Part shown: one piece after another, positions 36,183-44,982 of the stretch
Layout of the letters: every line of letters begins with the position of its first letter
How positions within the stretch are numbered: position 1 is the first letter of the stretch
From: an alpha proteobacterium AAP38
Lineage (GTDB): Bacteria > Pseudomonadota > Alphaproteobacteria > Azospirillales > Azospirillaceae
Assembly: GCA_001296005.1 (NCBI GenBank)
Contig: LJHR01000035.1
Span: 124,001 to 188,000 of the forward strand
Reading direction: 5' to 3'
Length of the DNA stretch: 64,000 nt
Program-made: the position numbers and the translations under genes
The notes under the pieces: generated by a model
What the model saw: only the letters and a program-made list of their open reading frames with translations
The model's database searches: none
Told to the model about the DNA's origin: nothing

Positions 36183-36668
36183 CTATAATCCGCTGCTGAG
36201 CTTGGGCTTCACAAAACCCAACACCTCGATCGTGAAGAACAGGTTGGCATTGGCCGGCACCTTGCCACTGGCAGAACCGGACGGGCCATAGCCGGCGCTG
36301 GCCGGGATAGCCAATTCCCAGACATCGCCCTTGCGCATCAGCGGCAGCACCTGCTTCCAACCGGGAATGGCGCGGGTCAGCATCAGCTGCGCCGGCTGGC
36401 CCATCTCGCGCGTATCCTCGAACACCTTCCCGTTTTCCAGCCGCCCCTGATAATGCAGGGTGGCGGTGGAGACCAGCGGTACCAGCGGCCCGGTGGCCGG
36501 ACCCGATTTCAAGATGCGATAGCGCGTGGGGCCATTGGTCACGGCCTGCCAGTCAGGACCCAGTTTTGCCAGGAACGCCTGTTCAGCGCTGCTCAACACC
36601 TGTGCCCGCGCGGTGGTGGGCAGCAGGATGGCCGGCAGTGCGGCCAGCAACAGCTCGCGACGTTTCAT
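36183..36668 (-). CDS. Secreted FKBP-type peptidyl-prolyl isomerase
   Basis: A 161-aa protein with a signal peptide (MKRRELLLAALPAILLPTTA, then RAQ) and an FKBP domain: ATLHYQGRLENGKVFEDTRE, IPGWKQVLPLMRKGDVWELA, GYGPSGSASGKVPANANLFF. It is shorter than its tandem neighbour. Its ATG overlaps the stop of the exported protein gene upstream, so these two are translationally coupled. It is probably a periplasmic folding factor. Confidence 0.9.
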   Translation of the reverse strand: MKRRELLLAALPAILLPTTARAQVLSSAEQAFLAKLGPDWQAVTNGPTRYRILKSGPATGPLVPLVSTATLHYQGRLENGKVFEDTREMGQPAQLMLTRAIPGWKQVLPLMRKGDVWELAIPASAGYGPSGSASGKVPANANLFFTIEVLGFVKPKLSSGL

Positions 36669-37324
36669 TTCGGCGCCCTTTCCTTCGCCGCCTTCTCCTT
36701 GTCGGCCTGGAAGGCGGGCGGCATGCGACCTTCCATCGGGTCCAGCGTCATGACCGAGAGGCCGGCGGGCGGCGTGAACAGGGCCGGGTCCTGGGGCCCA
36801 CGCCGGATATCCGTCAGGGTCATGGCGATGCTGGCCGCCCCCTCCCCGCCGGTCCTTCCCTCCATCTTTACATAGATGCCGTCGCGGGTGGCCCAGACGC
36901 GGCCATCGAATCCGGCGCCATCGGGCGTGATATCCTGCACCCGGTAACGGGTCACAGTCTCGCCGGACAGGGTTTCGTTGCCCTCCCTGGTACCCGACAG
37001 CTGCGCGATGCTGCTGGCCACCATCCCGACCTCCGGATCGGTCAAAGGCAGCTTCATGCCCATGTTGCTTTCGGGTTGCACCACCAGCGCCTCACCCTGA
37101 TCGGGACGGATGATCAGCAGGTTGTTCAGGCCATCCACCCGGCTTTCCCGGCGTTCCAGCCCCTTATCATGGAAGATGCGGGCCGACAGGGCCACGCCAT
37201 CCACGGTCAGATTCTGGGAAGCGGAGAAGGCGGCAGCGGGGACCGGCAGCTTTTCCGCCCAGGCCGGCATGGCGGTGAGCAACAGGCCGAGCCCCAGCAG
37301 GGCCGAACGGGAAAGGGCCATCAT
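36665..37324 (-). CDS. Exported protein, DUF4412-like
   Basis: About 219 aa from an ATG at 37324 (a second ATG follows at once). A signal peptide (MALSRSALLGLGLLLTAMPA, then WAEK) is followed by a beta-rich mature domain resembling outer-membrane lipoprotein-sorting or DUF4412-type folds: SQNLTVDGVALSARIFHDKG, NLLIIRPDQGEALVVQPESN, RVWATRDGIYVKMEGR. It overlaps the FKBP gene by four bases, suggesting a periplasmic partner or substrate of that isomerase. The family call is tentative. Confidence 0.65.
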   Translation of the reverse strand: MMALSRSALLGLGLLLTAMPAWAEKLPVPAAAFSASQNLTVDGVALSARIFHDKGLERRESRVDGLNNLLIIRPDQGEALVVQPESNMGMKLPLTDPEVGMVASSIAQLSGTREGNETLSGETVTRYRVQDITPDGAGFDGRVWATRDGIYVKMEGRTGGEGAASIAMTLTDIRRGPQDPALFTPPAGLSVMTLDPMEGRMPPAFQADKEKAAKERAPK

Positions 37325-37509
37325 CAGGCTCCACAAGGATTCGTTGGCGGCACGTTACGGATGCCGGGACAGCGCCGCAAGCCGGGAGAAGCAAGGCCGC
37401 CATGCCCACACCACCACCGGAGGGCGGCTTGACCCCTTATACTCAGCAAGAGCATATGAAGAGCGAACCACGCCGCATCCAGGCAGAAGTTCCGGCAGGA
37501 CAAGGTATC

Positions 37510-39180
37510 ATGACCGATCAATTGACCATCGCGCTGGCCCAGATCAACCCCACCGTGGGTTCCCTGGACCATAATGCCGCCCTGATCCGCGCCGCCCGTG
37601 CCGAGGCCGCCACCGCCGGTGCCGACCTTGTCGTCTATCCCGAACTTTCCATCTGCGGCTATCCGCCCGAAGATCTGGTGCTGAAGCCCTTCTTCCTGGA
37701 CAAGGTCGAGGATGCGGTGCGCGCGCTGGCGGCGGAAACCGCCGATGGCGGCCCAGCCCTGCTGGTTGGCGCCCCCTGGCGCGTTGATGGGCACCGGCAC
37801 AATGCCGCCCTGCTGCTGGATGGTGGCGCCATCGCGGCGGTGCGGTTGAAGCATGACCTGCCCAATTACGGCCCCTTCGATGAAAAGCGGGTTTTCACCG
37901 CAGGCCCCCTGCCCGGCCCCGTCAATTTCCGGGGTGTGCGGCTGGGTGTGCTGATCTGTGAGGATATGTGGAAGCCCGACGTGGCCGAGACCTTGGCAGA
38001 GACGGGCGCCGAACTGCTGGTCGCTCCCAATGGCAGCCCGTTTGAGATCGACAAGGCCGACCGCCGTCTGGAACTGGCCGTATCGCGCGTGGTGGAGACG
38101 GGTCTGCCCTTGATCTACCTGAATCAGGTCGGCGGTCAGGATGAGCTGGTTTTTGACGGCGCGTCCTTTGTGCTGAACCGCGACCGGTCGCTGGTGGCGC
38201 AATTGCCGGCCTTTGCCAGCCGCGTCGCCATCACGCGCTGGGTACGCGGTGCCGATGGCTGGACGGGGGCGTCGGACGAAAAGGTGGCGCCGCCGGATGC
38301 GCTGGGCGCGCTGTACGGTGCCATGGTGCTGGGCCTGCGTGACTATGTGGGCAAGAACCGGTTTCCAGGCGTCATTCTGGGCATGTCGGGCGGCATCGAT
38401 TCGGCCATTTCCGCCGCCGTGGCCGTCGATGCGCTGGGGGCCGACAAGGTCCATTGCGTGATGATGCCCAGCCCCTATACCAGCCAGGATAGCCTGGATG
38501 ATGCCGCCGAATGTGCCGGCCTGCTGGGTTGCCGCATCGACACCATCTCCATCCGTCCGGCCATGGATGCGTTCGCAGAGATGCTGGCCCCGTCCTTCGC
38601 AGATACCAAGCCCGACATTACGGAAGAGAATCTGCAAAGCCGGTCGCGCGGCCTGACCCTGATGGCCCTGTCGAACAAGTTTGGCAGCATGGTCCTGTCC
38701 ACGGGCAACAAGTCGGAAATGTCCGTTGGCTATGCCACGCTGTATGGCGACATGTGCGGCGGGTACAATGTGCTGAAGGATGTCTACAAGACGACCGTCT
38801 ACAAGCTGTCGCACTGGCGCAATCAGAACCACCCGGAGGGGGTGATGGGGCCGGCAGGCCGGGTGATTCCCGAACGGATCATCACCAAGGCCCCGACGGC
38901 AGAGTTGAAACCCGATCAGAAGGACCAGGACACGCTGCCCGAATATCCGGTGCTGGACGACATCCTGGAATGCCTGGTCGAGCGCGACCTTTCGTTGCAC
39001 GACATCGTGGCGCGCGGGCATGACGCAGAAACGGTGAACCGGGTCTGGCGCATGCTGGACCGGGCCGAATATAAGCGCCGTCAGGCGCCGCCGGGCGTGA
39101 AGATCACCTCGCGCAGCTTTGGCCGCGACCGCCGCTATCCCATCACCAGCGGGCTTCTGTCCCTGGTTCGTGGTGCATAA
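37510..39180 (+). CDS. nadE: Glutamine-dependent NAD+ synthetase
   Basis: A 556-aa two-domain enzyme. The N-terminal nitrilase-like amidase has the Glu in VVYPELSICGYPPEDLV, the Lys in LKHDLPNYGPFDEKR and the Cys in GVLICEDMW; it releases ammonia from glutamine. The C-terminal NAD synthase domain has the P-loop LGMSGGIDSAISAAV and STGNKSEMSVGYATLYGDMC. It converts deamido-NAD to NAD. The ATG at 37510, preceded by AAGGT, is chosen over earlier in-frame ATGs because conserved sequence begins there. Confidence 0.96.
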   Translation: MTDQLTIALAQINPTVGSLDHNAALIRAARAEAATAGADLVVYPELSICGYPPEDLVLKPFFLDKVEDAVRALAAETADGGPALLVGAPWRVDGHRHNAALLLDGGAIAAVRLKHDLPNYGPFDEKRVFTAGPLPGPVNFRGVRLGVLICEDMWKPDVAETLAETGAELLVAPNGSPFEIDKADRRLELAVSRVVETGLPLIYLNQVGGQDELVFDGASFVLNRDRSLVAQLPAFASRVAITRWVRGADGWTGASDEKVAPPDALGALYGAMVLGLRDYVGKNRFPGVILGMSGGIDSAISAAVAVDALGADKVHCVMMPSPYTSQDSLDDAAECAGLLGCRIDTISIRPAMDAFAEMLAPSFADTKPDITEENLQSRSRGLTLMALSNKFGSMVLSTGNKSEMSVGYATLYGDMCGGYNVLKDVYKTTVYKLSHWRNQNHPEGVMGPAGRVIPERIITKAPTAELKPDQKDQDTLPEYPVLDDILECLVERDLSLHDIVARGHDAETVNRVWRMLDRAEYKRRQAPPGVKITSRSFGRDRRYPITSGLLSLVRGA

Positions 39181-39200
39181 GCATAGATTGCCGGGGGTCA

Positions 39201-39215
39201 TGGCTTGACAAGCCA
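39201..39215. promoter_or_regulatory. 15-bp palindrome between nadE and cheY
   Basis: TGGCTTGACAAGCCA has perfect 7-bp arms around one base. It is 21 bp after the nadE stop and 168 bp before cheY. It lacks a T-tract, so a protein-binding site is more likely than a terminator. Function unknown. Confidence 0.35.
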
Positions 39216-39382
39216 GGGACTGCCTACCAAAGTGCGGCGCTGTAACCCGGAGCGGGGTGAACTTGATTGGCTTGCGAGGCCGGATCGGGTAACCTGAAAG
39301 GGTAGTCGGCGCCCGTTATGGACGCCGGGCAAATATTCGGTAGATTTCCTTTGGTGCAACACGTTCAGGTGGGGGTTCCGCA

Positions 39383-39766
39383 GTGTCCTTGAACATTCAG
39401 GTGCTGGTTGTCGACGATTACGCGACGATGCGGCGTATCATCAGGAACCTGCTCACCCAGATCGGGTTCACGAAGATCGATGAAGCCGCCGATGGTGCGG
39501 AAGCGCTGTCGAAGCTGCGTTCTGCAGCCTTTGGTCTGGTGATTTCCGACTGGAACATGGAGCCGATGACCGGCCTGCAGCTTCTGAAGGAAGTGCGCGC
39601 CGATGTCCGTCTGAAGGCCACGCCTTTCATCATGGTGACCGCCGAATCGAAGACGGAAAACGTCATCGCGGCCAAGGAAGCCGGCGTGAATAACTACATC
39701 GTCAAGCCCTTCAACGCTGATACGCTGAAGAAGAAGATCGAAAGCGTTCTGGGCGCTCTGGGCTGA
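39383..39766 (+). CDS. cheY: Single-domain response regulator CheY
   Basis: A 127-aa stand-alone receiver. The acidic pair D11/D12 (VLVVDDYATMRRIIRN), phospho-acceptor D56 (VISDWNMEPMTGLQLL), T86 (MVTAES) and K108 (YIVKPFNA) are all present. The sequence is very close to E. coli-type CheY. Phosphorylated CheY binds FliM to alter rotation. The start is a GTG at 39383. It is six bases upstream of a cheZ gene, so kinase output and its phosphatase are made together. No cheA, cheW or receptor gene is nearby. Confidence 0.95.
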   Translation: MSLNIQVLVVDDYATMRRIIRNLLTQIGFTKIDEAADGAEALSKLRSAAFGLVISDWNMEPMTGLQLLKEVRADVRLKATPFIMVTAESKTENVIAAKEAGVNNYIVKPFNADTLKKKIESVLGALG

Positions 39767-39772
39767 TCCGCC

Positions 39773-40663
39773 GTGTCCGAACCGATCTTCGATCTGTCCG
39801 ATCAGGATTACGACGAGATCGAGGACGCGTTGATGTCCAGTCCGCGCGGTCGCGCCTTTCTGCGCGCCCGCGACCGGCGTAATCGGGTGGTGGCGGTGGA
39901 CGATGTCCGCCGCCTTATCCGCGATCAGCGTGATCACCCGGAAGTTGACCCGAAATCACACATCAAGGTTCTGCGGCGTGAGCTGCAGGACCTTTCTTCG
40001 CATATAGCGGAGACGCGGCGTGAAATCGCCGCTCTGAAGCCCGACGACCCGTCAGCCGACCGCATCATGCGCGCGACGGAGGAGTTGGACGCCATCCTGC
40101 AATCCACCGAGCACGCGACGACCGAAATTCTGAACGGGTCGGAACGTATCCAGTCGGTGGCGGACCGGTTGCGCAAAGATCGCCCTGACCTTGCCCAAAC
40201 CCTGGACAATGAAGTCACGGAGATCATGACGGCCTGTTCGTTCCAGGACATCACGGGCCAGCGCATGACCAAGGTGGTGAATACCTTGCGTTATATTGAG
40301 CGTCGCGTGCATGCCATGATCCAGATCTGGGGTCTGGAGAATCTGGACGCGGACGAGATGGCGGCGGCCCTTGCCGATGAACCCAAGGATACACGCCCCG
40401 ACGCCCATCTGATGAACGGCCCATCCCTGAAAGGTGCCATCAATCAGGATGCGGTCGACATGCTGCTGACCGGCGCTGCCGCAGCCCGTGCCGCCGGTGC
40501 CGATCCGCTGGCACCGCAGCCGGTTGCCGCCACCCCAGCGGCTGCTCCTTCCCCGCCGCCACCTCCCCCGGCGGCAAAGCCTGCCGCGAAGGCGGTAGAG
40601 GATGAACCGGCCAGCAGCGGCCCTGCCCTGTCGCAGTCCGCTGTGGACGATTTGTTCCCGTAA
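39773..40663 (+). CDS. cheZ: Chemotaxis phosphatase CheZ, second copy with two docking motifs
   Basis: A 296-aa CheZ. The N-terminal ~60 residues carry SSPRGRAFLRARDRRNR, a motif I associate with alphaproteobacterial N-termini. The helical hairpin contains CSFQDITGQRMTKVV with catalytic D159 and Q163. Two FliM-like CheY-docking peptides follow: INQDAVDMLL at 223-232 and LSQSAVDDLF at 286-295, joined by an Ala/Pro linker. The start is a GTG six bases after cheY, indicating co-translation. It is longer than the flagellar-operon CheZ and differs at both ends, so the two are not recent duplicates. Confidence 0.9.
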   Translation: MSEPIFDLSDQDYDEIEDALMSSPRGRAFLRARDRRNRVVAVDDVRRLIRDQRDHPEVDPKSHIKVLRRELQDLSSHIAETRREIAALKPDDPSADRIMRATEELDAILQSTEHATTEILNGSERIQSVADRLRKDRPDLAQTLDNEVTEIMTACSFQDITGQRMTKVVNTLRYIERRVHAMIQIWGLENLDADEMAAALADEPKDTRPDAHLMNGPSLKGAINQDAVDMLLTGAAAARAAGADPLAPQPVAATPAAAPSPPPPPPAAKPAAKAVEDEPASSGPALSQSAVDDLFP

Positions 40664-40672
40664 CCGACGGGA

Positions 40673-41365
40673 TCAGCAGTTTTCCCCCCGATCCAGGCTT
40701 TTGCGCCAGCGTGCCCGCAATGTTGCGGGGCGTTCCGGATAGCGTTCGCCCGTGAATTCCGCCCTGACCACGCGGTCGGTGCGGAAATGCCGGAAGTCGG
40801 CCCGCATCTCGCACCAGGCGGCCAGCGTGCGGGCATTGTCGAAATAGGCGATCAGGACGGGCCAGACCGACCGTACCGTTTCCCGCCCCTGCTCATCGCG
40901 GTAGGTGAGATAGAGCCGGTGCCCGGCATGGATGGCGGCGCGCAGGGCCACCATGTCAATCGTATCCTCAACGGCGCGCAGGCGCGGTGGGGCAACACTG
41001 GCCGGGCGCTGCACCACGGGGCGCAGATCCTCTGGCACCGCCGCCTCGATCTTGGCCATCAGATCGGCGGCGGCCCGCGCCAGGACGGGATCGCCATGGC
41101 GCGACACCCATTGCGCGCCCAGCATCGCCACTTCGATCTCGTCCGGTGTCAGCATCAGGGGCGGCATATCGAACCCGCCCTCCAGCATATAGCCGACCCC
41201 GGCCTCCCCCCGGATGGGCACACGCTGCCCGATCAGGGTGGCGATGTCGCGGTAGATGGAGCGTTTAGAGGTTTCCAGTTCCGCCGCGATGGCATCCGCC
41301 GTGATCGGGCGCGGGGCGCGGCGCAGAATCTGGATGATCTGAAACAACCGATCCGCACGCCGCAT
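40673..41365 (-). CDS. YafY-type transcription regulator (HTH plus WYL)
   Basis: A 230-aa regulator from the ATG at 41365. A winged helix-turn-helix occupies residues 1-55 (RLFQIIQILRRAPRPITADA, LETSKRSIYRDIATLIGQRV). A WYL ligand-sensing domain follows at ~125-205 (HRLYLTYRDEQGRETVRSVW, YFDNARTLAAWCEMRADFRH). The family responds to nucleic acids or small ligands and often represses a divergent gene. The divergent neighbour is a GST-like gene, separated by a region with three hairpins. Confidence 0.88.
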   Translation of the reverse strand: MRRADRLFQIIQILRRAPRPITADAIAAELETSKRSIYRDIATLIGQRVPIRGEAGVGYMLEGGFDMPPLMLTPDEIEVAMLGAQWVSRHGDPVLARAAADLMAKIEAAVPEDLRPVVQRPASVAPPRLRAVEDTIDMVALRAAIHAGHRLYLTYRDEQGRETVRSVWPVLIAYFDNARTLAAWCEMRADFRHFRTDRVVRAEFTGERYPERPATLRARWRKSLDRGENC

Positions 41366-41416
41366 TATGTCATCTCCCTCAGTCGCCGGGCGGGCGCATC
41401 CGCGCCCTTGGCTCAC

Positions 41417-41484
41417 GGCGCATGAGCGCCGGGCTGGCAGTCGCCAGCCTCCAAACCGTCAAGGGTAAACCCTTGACGGTTTGG
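41417..41484. repeat. Three consecutive perfect tetraloop hairpins
   Basis: 41417-41430: GGCGC-ATGA-GCGCC. 41432-41449: GGCTGGC-AGTC-GCCAGCC. 41451-41484: a 15-bp arm (CCAAACCGTCAAGGG), TAAA, then its perfect complement. Each stem is perfect with a 4-nt loop, and gaps between hairpins are one base. None is followed by a T-tract. They lie between the WYL regulator start (41365) and the GST start (41585). Operator array, attenuator or structured RNA are all possible. Confidence 0.7.
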
Positions 41485-41584
41485 CAATCTCTGCCCTTCT
41501 GTCAGGATGCTGACAGTAGGGTGGCAGCAGGGGTGCTGTAAACCATCCCCATCACAGCAACCGACGCGACGATGGAGCACCCCG

Positions 41585-42319
41585 ATGATCAAGCTGCATG
41601 CTTTCGGCCCCGCCTTCAGCCTTCCCGAACCCAGCCCCTATGTCACCAAGACGGAAGTGCAACTGCGCATGGCGGGGCTGGCTTTCGAGAAGGTGAAGGG
41701 CGATCTGGAGAATACGCCCAAGCACAAGCTGCCGATCATCGAGGATAATGGCGTGATCGTTGCCGACAGCACCTTCATCCGCGTCCATATCGAACGCACG
41801 CGCGGCATCGACCTGGACGAAGGCCTGACGGTGCGGCAGCGGGCGGAAGCCTGGGCCATCGAGCGCATGCTGGAGGATCATTTCTGCTGGACGCTGGTTC
41901 ATGAGCGCTGGATGGATGAGGGCAATTTCCAGAAGGGCCCCGCCCAGTTCTTTCAGGCCGCCCCCGAACATCTGCGCGCCGGCATCATCAAGGATGTGCG
42001 GGCGCGGGTGGCCGCCAACATGCATGCCCACGGCATCGGCCGGCACAGCGATGCCGAACGGCTGGAACTGGCCAACCGGTCATTAGCGGCGCTGGCGGCC
42101 CTGCTGGGGGACAAGCCCTTCCTGATGGGCGACCGTCCCACCGGTGTCGATGCCTTTGCCTTCGCAGTCCTGGCCGGTGCACTGGCGCCGCTGTTCGACA
42201 CGCCGCTGCGCAGCGCTGTGGAAGCGCATGGCGCCTTCACCCCCTATGTGCAGCGCATGGCGGCGCGGTTCTATCCTGACCATGCCTGGTGGTGGAGGCA
42301 GGTCCGGCAGGCGGCGTGA
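41585..42319 (+). CDS. Glutathione S-transferase family protein
   Basis: A 244-aa protein. The N-terminal thioredoxin-like domain contains SPYVTKTEVQLRMAGLAFEK, HKLPIIEDNGVIVADSTFIR with the cis-Pro and the glutathione-binding Asp-Ser. The C-terminal helical domain has LGDKPFLMGDRPTGVDAFAF. It belongs to the metaxin-like/GST group; its substrate is unknown. The ATG at 41585 is followed at once by conserved sequence. It is divergent from the WYL regulator, which probably controls it. Confidence 0.87.
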   Translation: MIKLHAFGPAFSLPEPSPYVTKTEVQLRMAGLAFEKVKGDLENTPKHKLPIIEDNGVIVADSTFIRVHIERTRGIDLDEGLTVRQRAEAWAIERMLEDHFCWTLVHERWMDEGNFQKGPAQFFQAAPEHLRAGIIKDVRARVAANMHAHGIGRHSDAERLELANRSLAALAALLGDKPFLMGDRPTGVDAFAFAVLAGALAPLFDTPLRSAVEAHGAFTPYVQRMAARFYPDHAWWWRQVRQAA

Positions 42320-43330
42320 TCAATCCCCATCCCGCACCCGCCGCCATTTCACGACGTTGCGGTTATGCTCTTCCAGCGTTTCCGCAAAGGCGTGCCCGCC
42401 GGTGCCGTCGGCCACAAAGTAGAGATATTTGTGCGCTTCCGGTTTCAGCACGGCCTGCAAGGACAGCAGGCCGGGATTGGCGATGGGGCCGGGAGGCAGG
42501 CCCGGAACGACATAGGTGTTGTAAGGGCTTTCCAGCTTCCAGTCGGCGCGGGTCAGGTCACGGTCGATCTGTCCACGCCGGTCCGACAGGGCATAGATGA
42601 TGGTCGGGTCGGATTGCAGGCGCATGCCGATGCGCAGGCGGTTCACGAACACGCCCGCCACACGGGGCCGCTCGGACGCCACACCCGTCTCCTTCTCCAC
42701 GATGGAGGCCAGGATCACGGCCTCCTGCTTGGATTTGAGCGGCAGGTTGGGGTCGCGGTCGGCCCAGAGCCGGTCCAGCGCCTTTTCCATATCATCCGAC
42801 ATGCGCGACAGGATGTCGGCGCGGGCATCGTCGCGCAGATATTGATAGGTTTCGGGCAGAAGGGTGCCATCGGCGGGTATGTCGGTGACATCACCCGACA
42901 GCGCCTGTTCGTTGCGCAGCCGTTCAACGATCTGCCAGCTGGTCAGGCCTTCCGGCACTGTCACGCGGTGGACGATGACCTTGCCGGAGATGATCAGGTC
43001 CAGCGCATCCTTCACGCTGATCCCAGCAGGGAAGAGATATTCCCCCGCCCGCAGTCTGGCCCCATCACCGCGCAGGCGTGAGGCGATGACGAGTTCCAGA
43101 GGGTGACCCACCACACCGGCATCGACGAGACGCTGGGCAATGCCCTGCACGCCCGTGCCGCGCGGAATGACCACGGGAGTATCGGCGGTCAGCGGACCCG
43201 GCCCCACATAGCGCTGCCAGCCCAGCCAGGCGCCACCGGCACCCGCCGCCGCAAGGACAAAAAGCGACGCCGCCGTCGGCAGGAGCCAACGGCGGCGCGG
43301 TTTCGTCTGGTTTTCCGGCGTCTCGCTCAC
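42320..43330 (-). CDS. mltG: Endolytic murein transglycosylase MltG
   Basis: A 336-aa inner-membrane enzyme that cuts nascent glycan strands. After a basic start, one transmembrane helix (LLPTAASLFVLAAAGAGGAW) is followed by a LysM-like region (GVQGIAQRLVDAGVVGHPLE) and the YceG catalytic domain with ASIVEKETGVASERPRVAGV, holding the catalytic Glu, and VFVNRLRIGMRLQSDPT. It starts at a GTG. It follows fabF by 8 bp on the same strand, an arrangement seen in many proteobacteria. Confidence 0.94.
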   Translation of the reverse strand: MSETPENQTKPRRRWLLPTAASLFVLAAAGAGGAWLGWQRYVGPGPLTADTPVVIPRGTGVQGIAQRLVDAGVVGHPLELVIASRLRGDGARLRAGEYLFPAGISVKDALDLIISGKVIVHRVTVPEGLTSWQIVERLRNEQALSGDVTDIPADGTLLPETYQYLRDDARADILSRMSDDMEKALDRLWADRDPNLPLKSKQEAVILASIVEKETGVASERPRVAGVFVNRLRIGMRLQSDPTIIYALSDRRGQIDRDLTRADWKLESPYNTYVVPGLPPGPIANPGLLSLQAVLKPEAHKYLYFVADGTGGHAFAETLEEHNRNVVKWRRVRDGD

Positions 43331-43338
43331 GCTGGTGA

Positions 43339-44604
43339 TCAGGACACAGCCTTGAACACCAGCGAGGCGTTGGTGCCGCCAAAGCCGAAGCTGTTGGACA
43401 GGGCGGCGCGGACCTTGCGTTCCTTTGCCACCTTCGGCACCAGATCGGCGCCCGCCGTGCCTTCGTCCGGGTTATCCAGGTTCAGGGTCGGGGGAACGAT
43501 CTGATCGCGGATCGACAGGACGGAATAGATGGCTTCCACCGCACCGGCGGCCCCCAGCAGGTGACCGATGGCCGATTTGGTCGAGGACATGGAGGCACCG
43601 GCCAGATCGTTGCCGAACAGACGCTTCACAGCCCCCAGTTCGATCATGTCGCCCAGCGGCGTGGAGGTGCCGTGCGCGTTGATATAGTCGATATCGCCGG
43701 GGTTCAGGCCTGCCCGCTTCATGGCCATGCGCATGGAACGGAAGCCACCATTGCCATCTTCCGACGGCGAGGTGATGTGATAGGCATCGCCCGACAGGCC
43801 ATAACCGATCACTTCGGCGTAAATCTTGGCCCCACGCTTCTTGGCGTGTTCCAACTCCTCCAGAACCACGACGCCGGCCCCTTCGCCCATGACGAAACCG
43901 TCGCGGTCCTTGTCATAGGGGCGGCTGCCGCGTTCGGGCGTGTCGTTGAAGCCGGTGGACAGCGCGCGGGCGGCGGCAAAGCCGGCAATGCCCAGACGCG
44001 AACAGGCCCCTTCGGCACCACCGGCAACCATGACGTCGGCATCGTCCAGCGCGATCATGCGCGCGGCATCGCCGATGGAATGGGCACCCGTGGAGCAGGC
44101 CGTGACCACAGCGTGGTTCGGGCCCTTGTAGCCATGGTTGATGGAGATATGGCCCGACGCCAGATTGATCAGGCAGGAGGGGATGAAGAAGGGCGAAACG
44201 CGGCGGGGACCCTTTTCGGCCAGCACCAGCGACGTTTCATAAATGCCGGGCAGGCCACCGATACCGGAGCCCACGGACACGCCCGTGCGTTCGAATTCCT
44301 CGTCATTGGACGGCTTCCAGCCGCTGTCCTTGATGGCTTCCTCTGCCGCCGCGATGGCGAACATGATGAAGTCATCCATCTTCTTCTGTTCCTTGGGCGG
44401 AATGAAGAGATCGAGGTTCAGCGTGCCGTCGCTGCCGTCACCGCGCGGCACCTGGCCCGCGATGCGACAGGGAAGATCGGAGACATCGAAGCCCTGGATG
44501 GTGCGAATGCCCGACTGACCTTTGATCAGCCGATCCCAGTTGGTTTGCACCCCGACCCCGAGCGGAGTCACGAGACCCATACCGGTGATAACGACGCGGC
44601 GCAT
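43339..44604 (-). CDS. fabF: 3-oxoacyl-[ACP] synthase II
   Basis: A 421-aa condensing enzyme that elongates acyl-ACP with malonyl-ACP. It starts MRRVVITGMGLVTPLGVGV. The Cys-His-His triad is in VVTACSTGAHSIGDA, INAHGTSTPLGD and KSAIGHLLGAAGAVE. The ATG at 44604 is chosen since the open frame upstream has no homology. It is downstream of acpP with a hairpin between. The acpP-fabF-mltG order is conserved in proteobacteria. Confidence 0.97.
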   Translation of the reverse strand: MRRVVITGMGLVTPLGVGVQTNWDRLIKGQSGIRTIQGFDVSDLPCRIAGQVPRGDGSDGTLNLDLFIPPKEQKKMDDFIMFAIAAAEEAIKDSGWKPSNDEEFERTGVSVGSGIGGLPGIYETSLVLAEKGPRRVSPFFIPSCLINLASGHISINHGYKGPNHAVVTACSTGAHSIGDAARMIALDDADVMVAGGAEGACSRLGIAGFAAARALSTGFNDTPERGSRPYDKDRDGFVMGEGAGVVVLEELEHAKKRGAKIYAEVIGYGLSGDAYHITSPSEDGNGGFRSMRMAMKRAGLNPGDIDYINAHGTSTPLGDMIELGAVKRLFGNDLAGASMSSTKSAIGHLLGAAGAVEAIYSVLSIRDQIVPPTLNLDNPDEGTAGADLVPKVAKERKVRAALSNSFGFGGTNASLVFKAVS

Positions 44605-44698
44605 GTATCCGACCTTAAGAAGTGAAGACGATAACCGGAACGGCCAAGGCCGCTGCCCGGGTAAACATGGTGCAGAGCAAGAGGGATTGCCAGGACCA

Positions 44699-44722
44699 GG
44701 GGCGGCCACGCATGGCCGCCCC
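44699..44722 (-). terminator. GC-rich hairpin between acpP and fabF
   Basis: A perfect 10-bp stem GGGGCGGCCA / TGGCCGCCCC with a 4-nt loop lies 24 bp after the acpP stop. There is no T-tract, so it may be a partial terminator or an RNA-stabilising hairpin. It could let acpP be expressed more strongly than fabF. Confidence 0.45.
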
Positions 44723-44745
44723 CCGCCCTTGTCCCACCTTCGCTA

Positions 44746-44982
44746 TCAGTCCTTGGCGGAGCTGATGAAGGAAATGGCGTCCTTGACGGTCAGGATCTTC
44801 TCAGCGGCGTCGTCCGGGATCTCGATGCCGAACTCTTCCTCGAAGGCCATGACCAGCTCGACGGTGTCCAGGCTGTCGGCGCCCAGATCGTCGATGAAGC
44901 TGGCTTCGTCGGTGACCTTGGCCTCGTCGACGCCCAGGTGCTCGACAACGATCTTCTTCACGCGTTCAGCAACATCGCTCAT
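44746..44982 (-). CDS. acpP: Acyl carrier protein
   Basis: A 78-aa acidic helical protein. Ser37 in [19 protein letters not shown] receives the phosphopantetheine arm from AcpS. The N-terminus [18 protein letters not shown] is standard. It carries acyl intermediates in fatty-acid synthesis. It sits in the cluster fabD-fabG-acpP-fabF. The 211-bp gap before it probably contains its own promoter. Confidence 0.98.
   Translation of the reverse strand: MSDVAERVKKIVVEHLGVDEAKVTDEASFIDDLGADSLDTVELVMAFEEEFGIEIPDDAAEKILTVKDAISFISSAKD

Noticed and set aside
35526-36668. Recent duplication of the two FKBP genes
   Set aside because: The two share only family-level motifs and differ in length and signal peptide; they are tandem but old or independent.
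37324-39201. 625-codon open frame antisense to nadE
   Set aside because: It is a composition shadow: high GC leaves few stops opposite a real gene. The translation is low-complexity His/Gln/Arg/Gly without family motifs, while the plus strand encodes a complete NAD synthetase.
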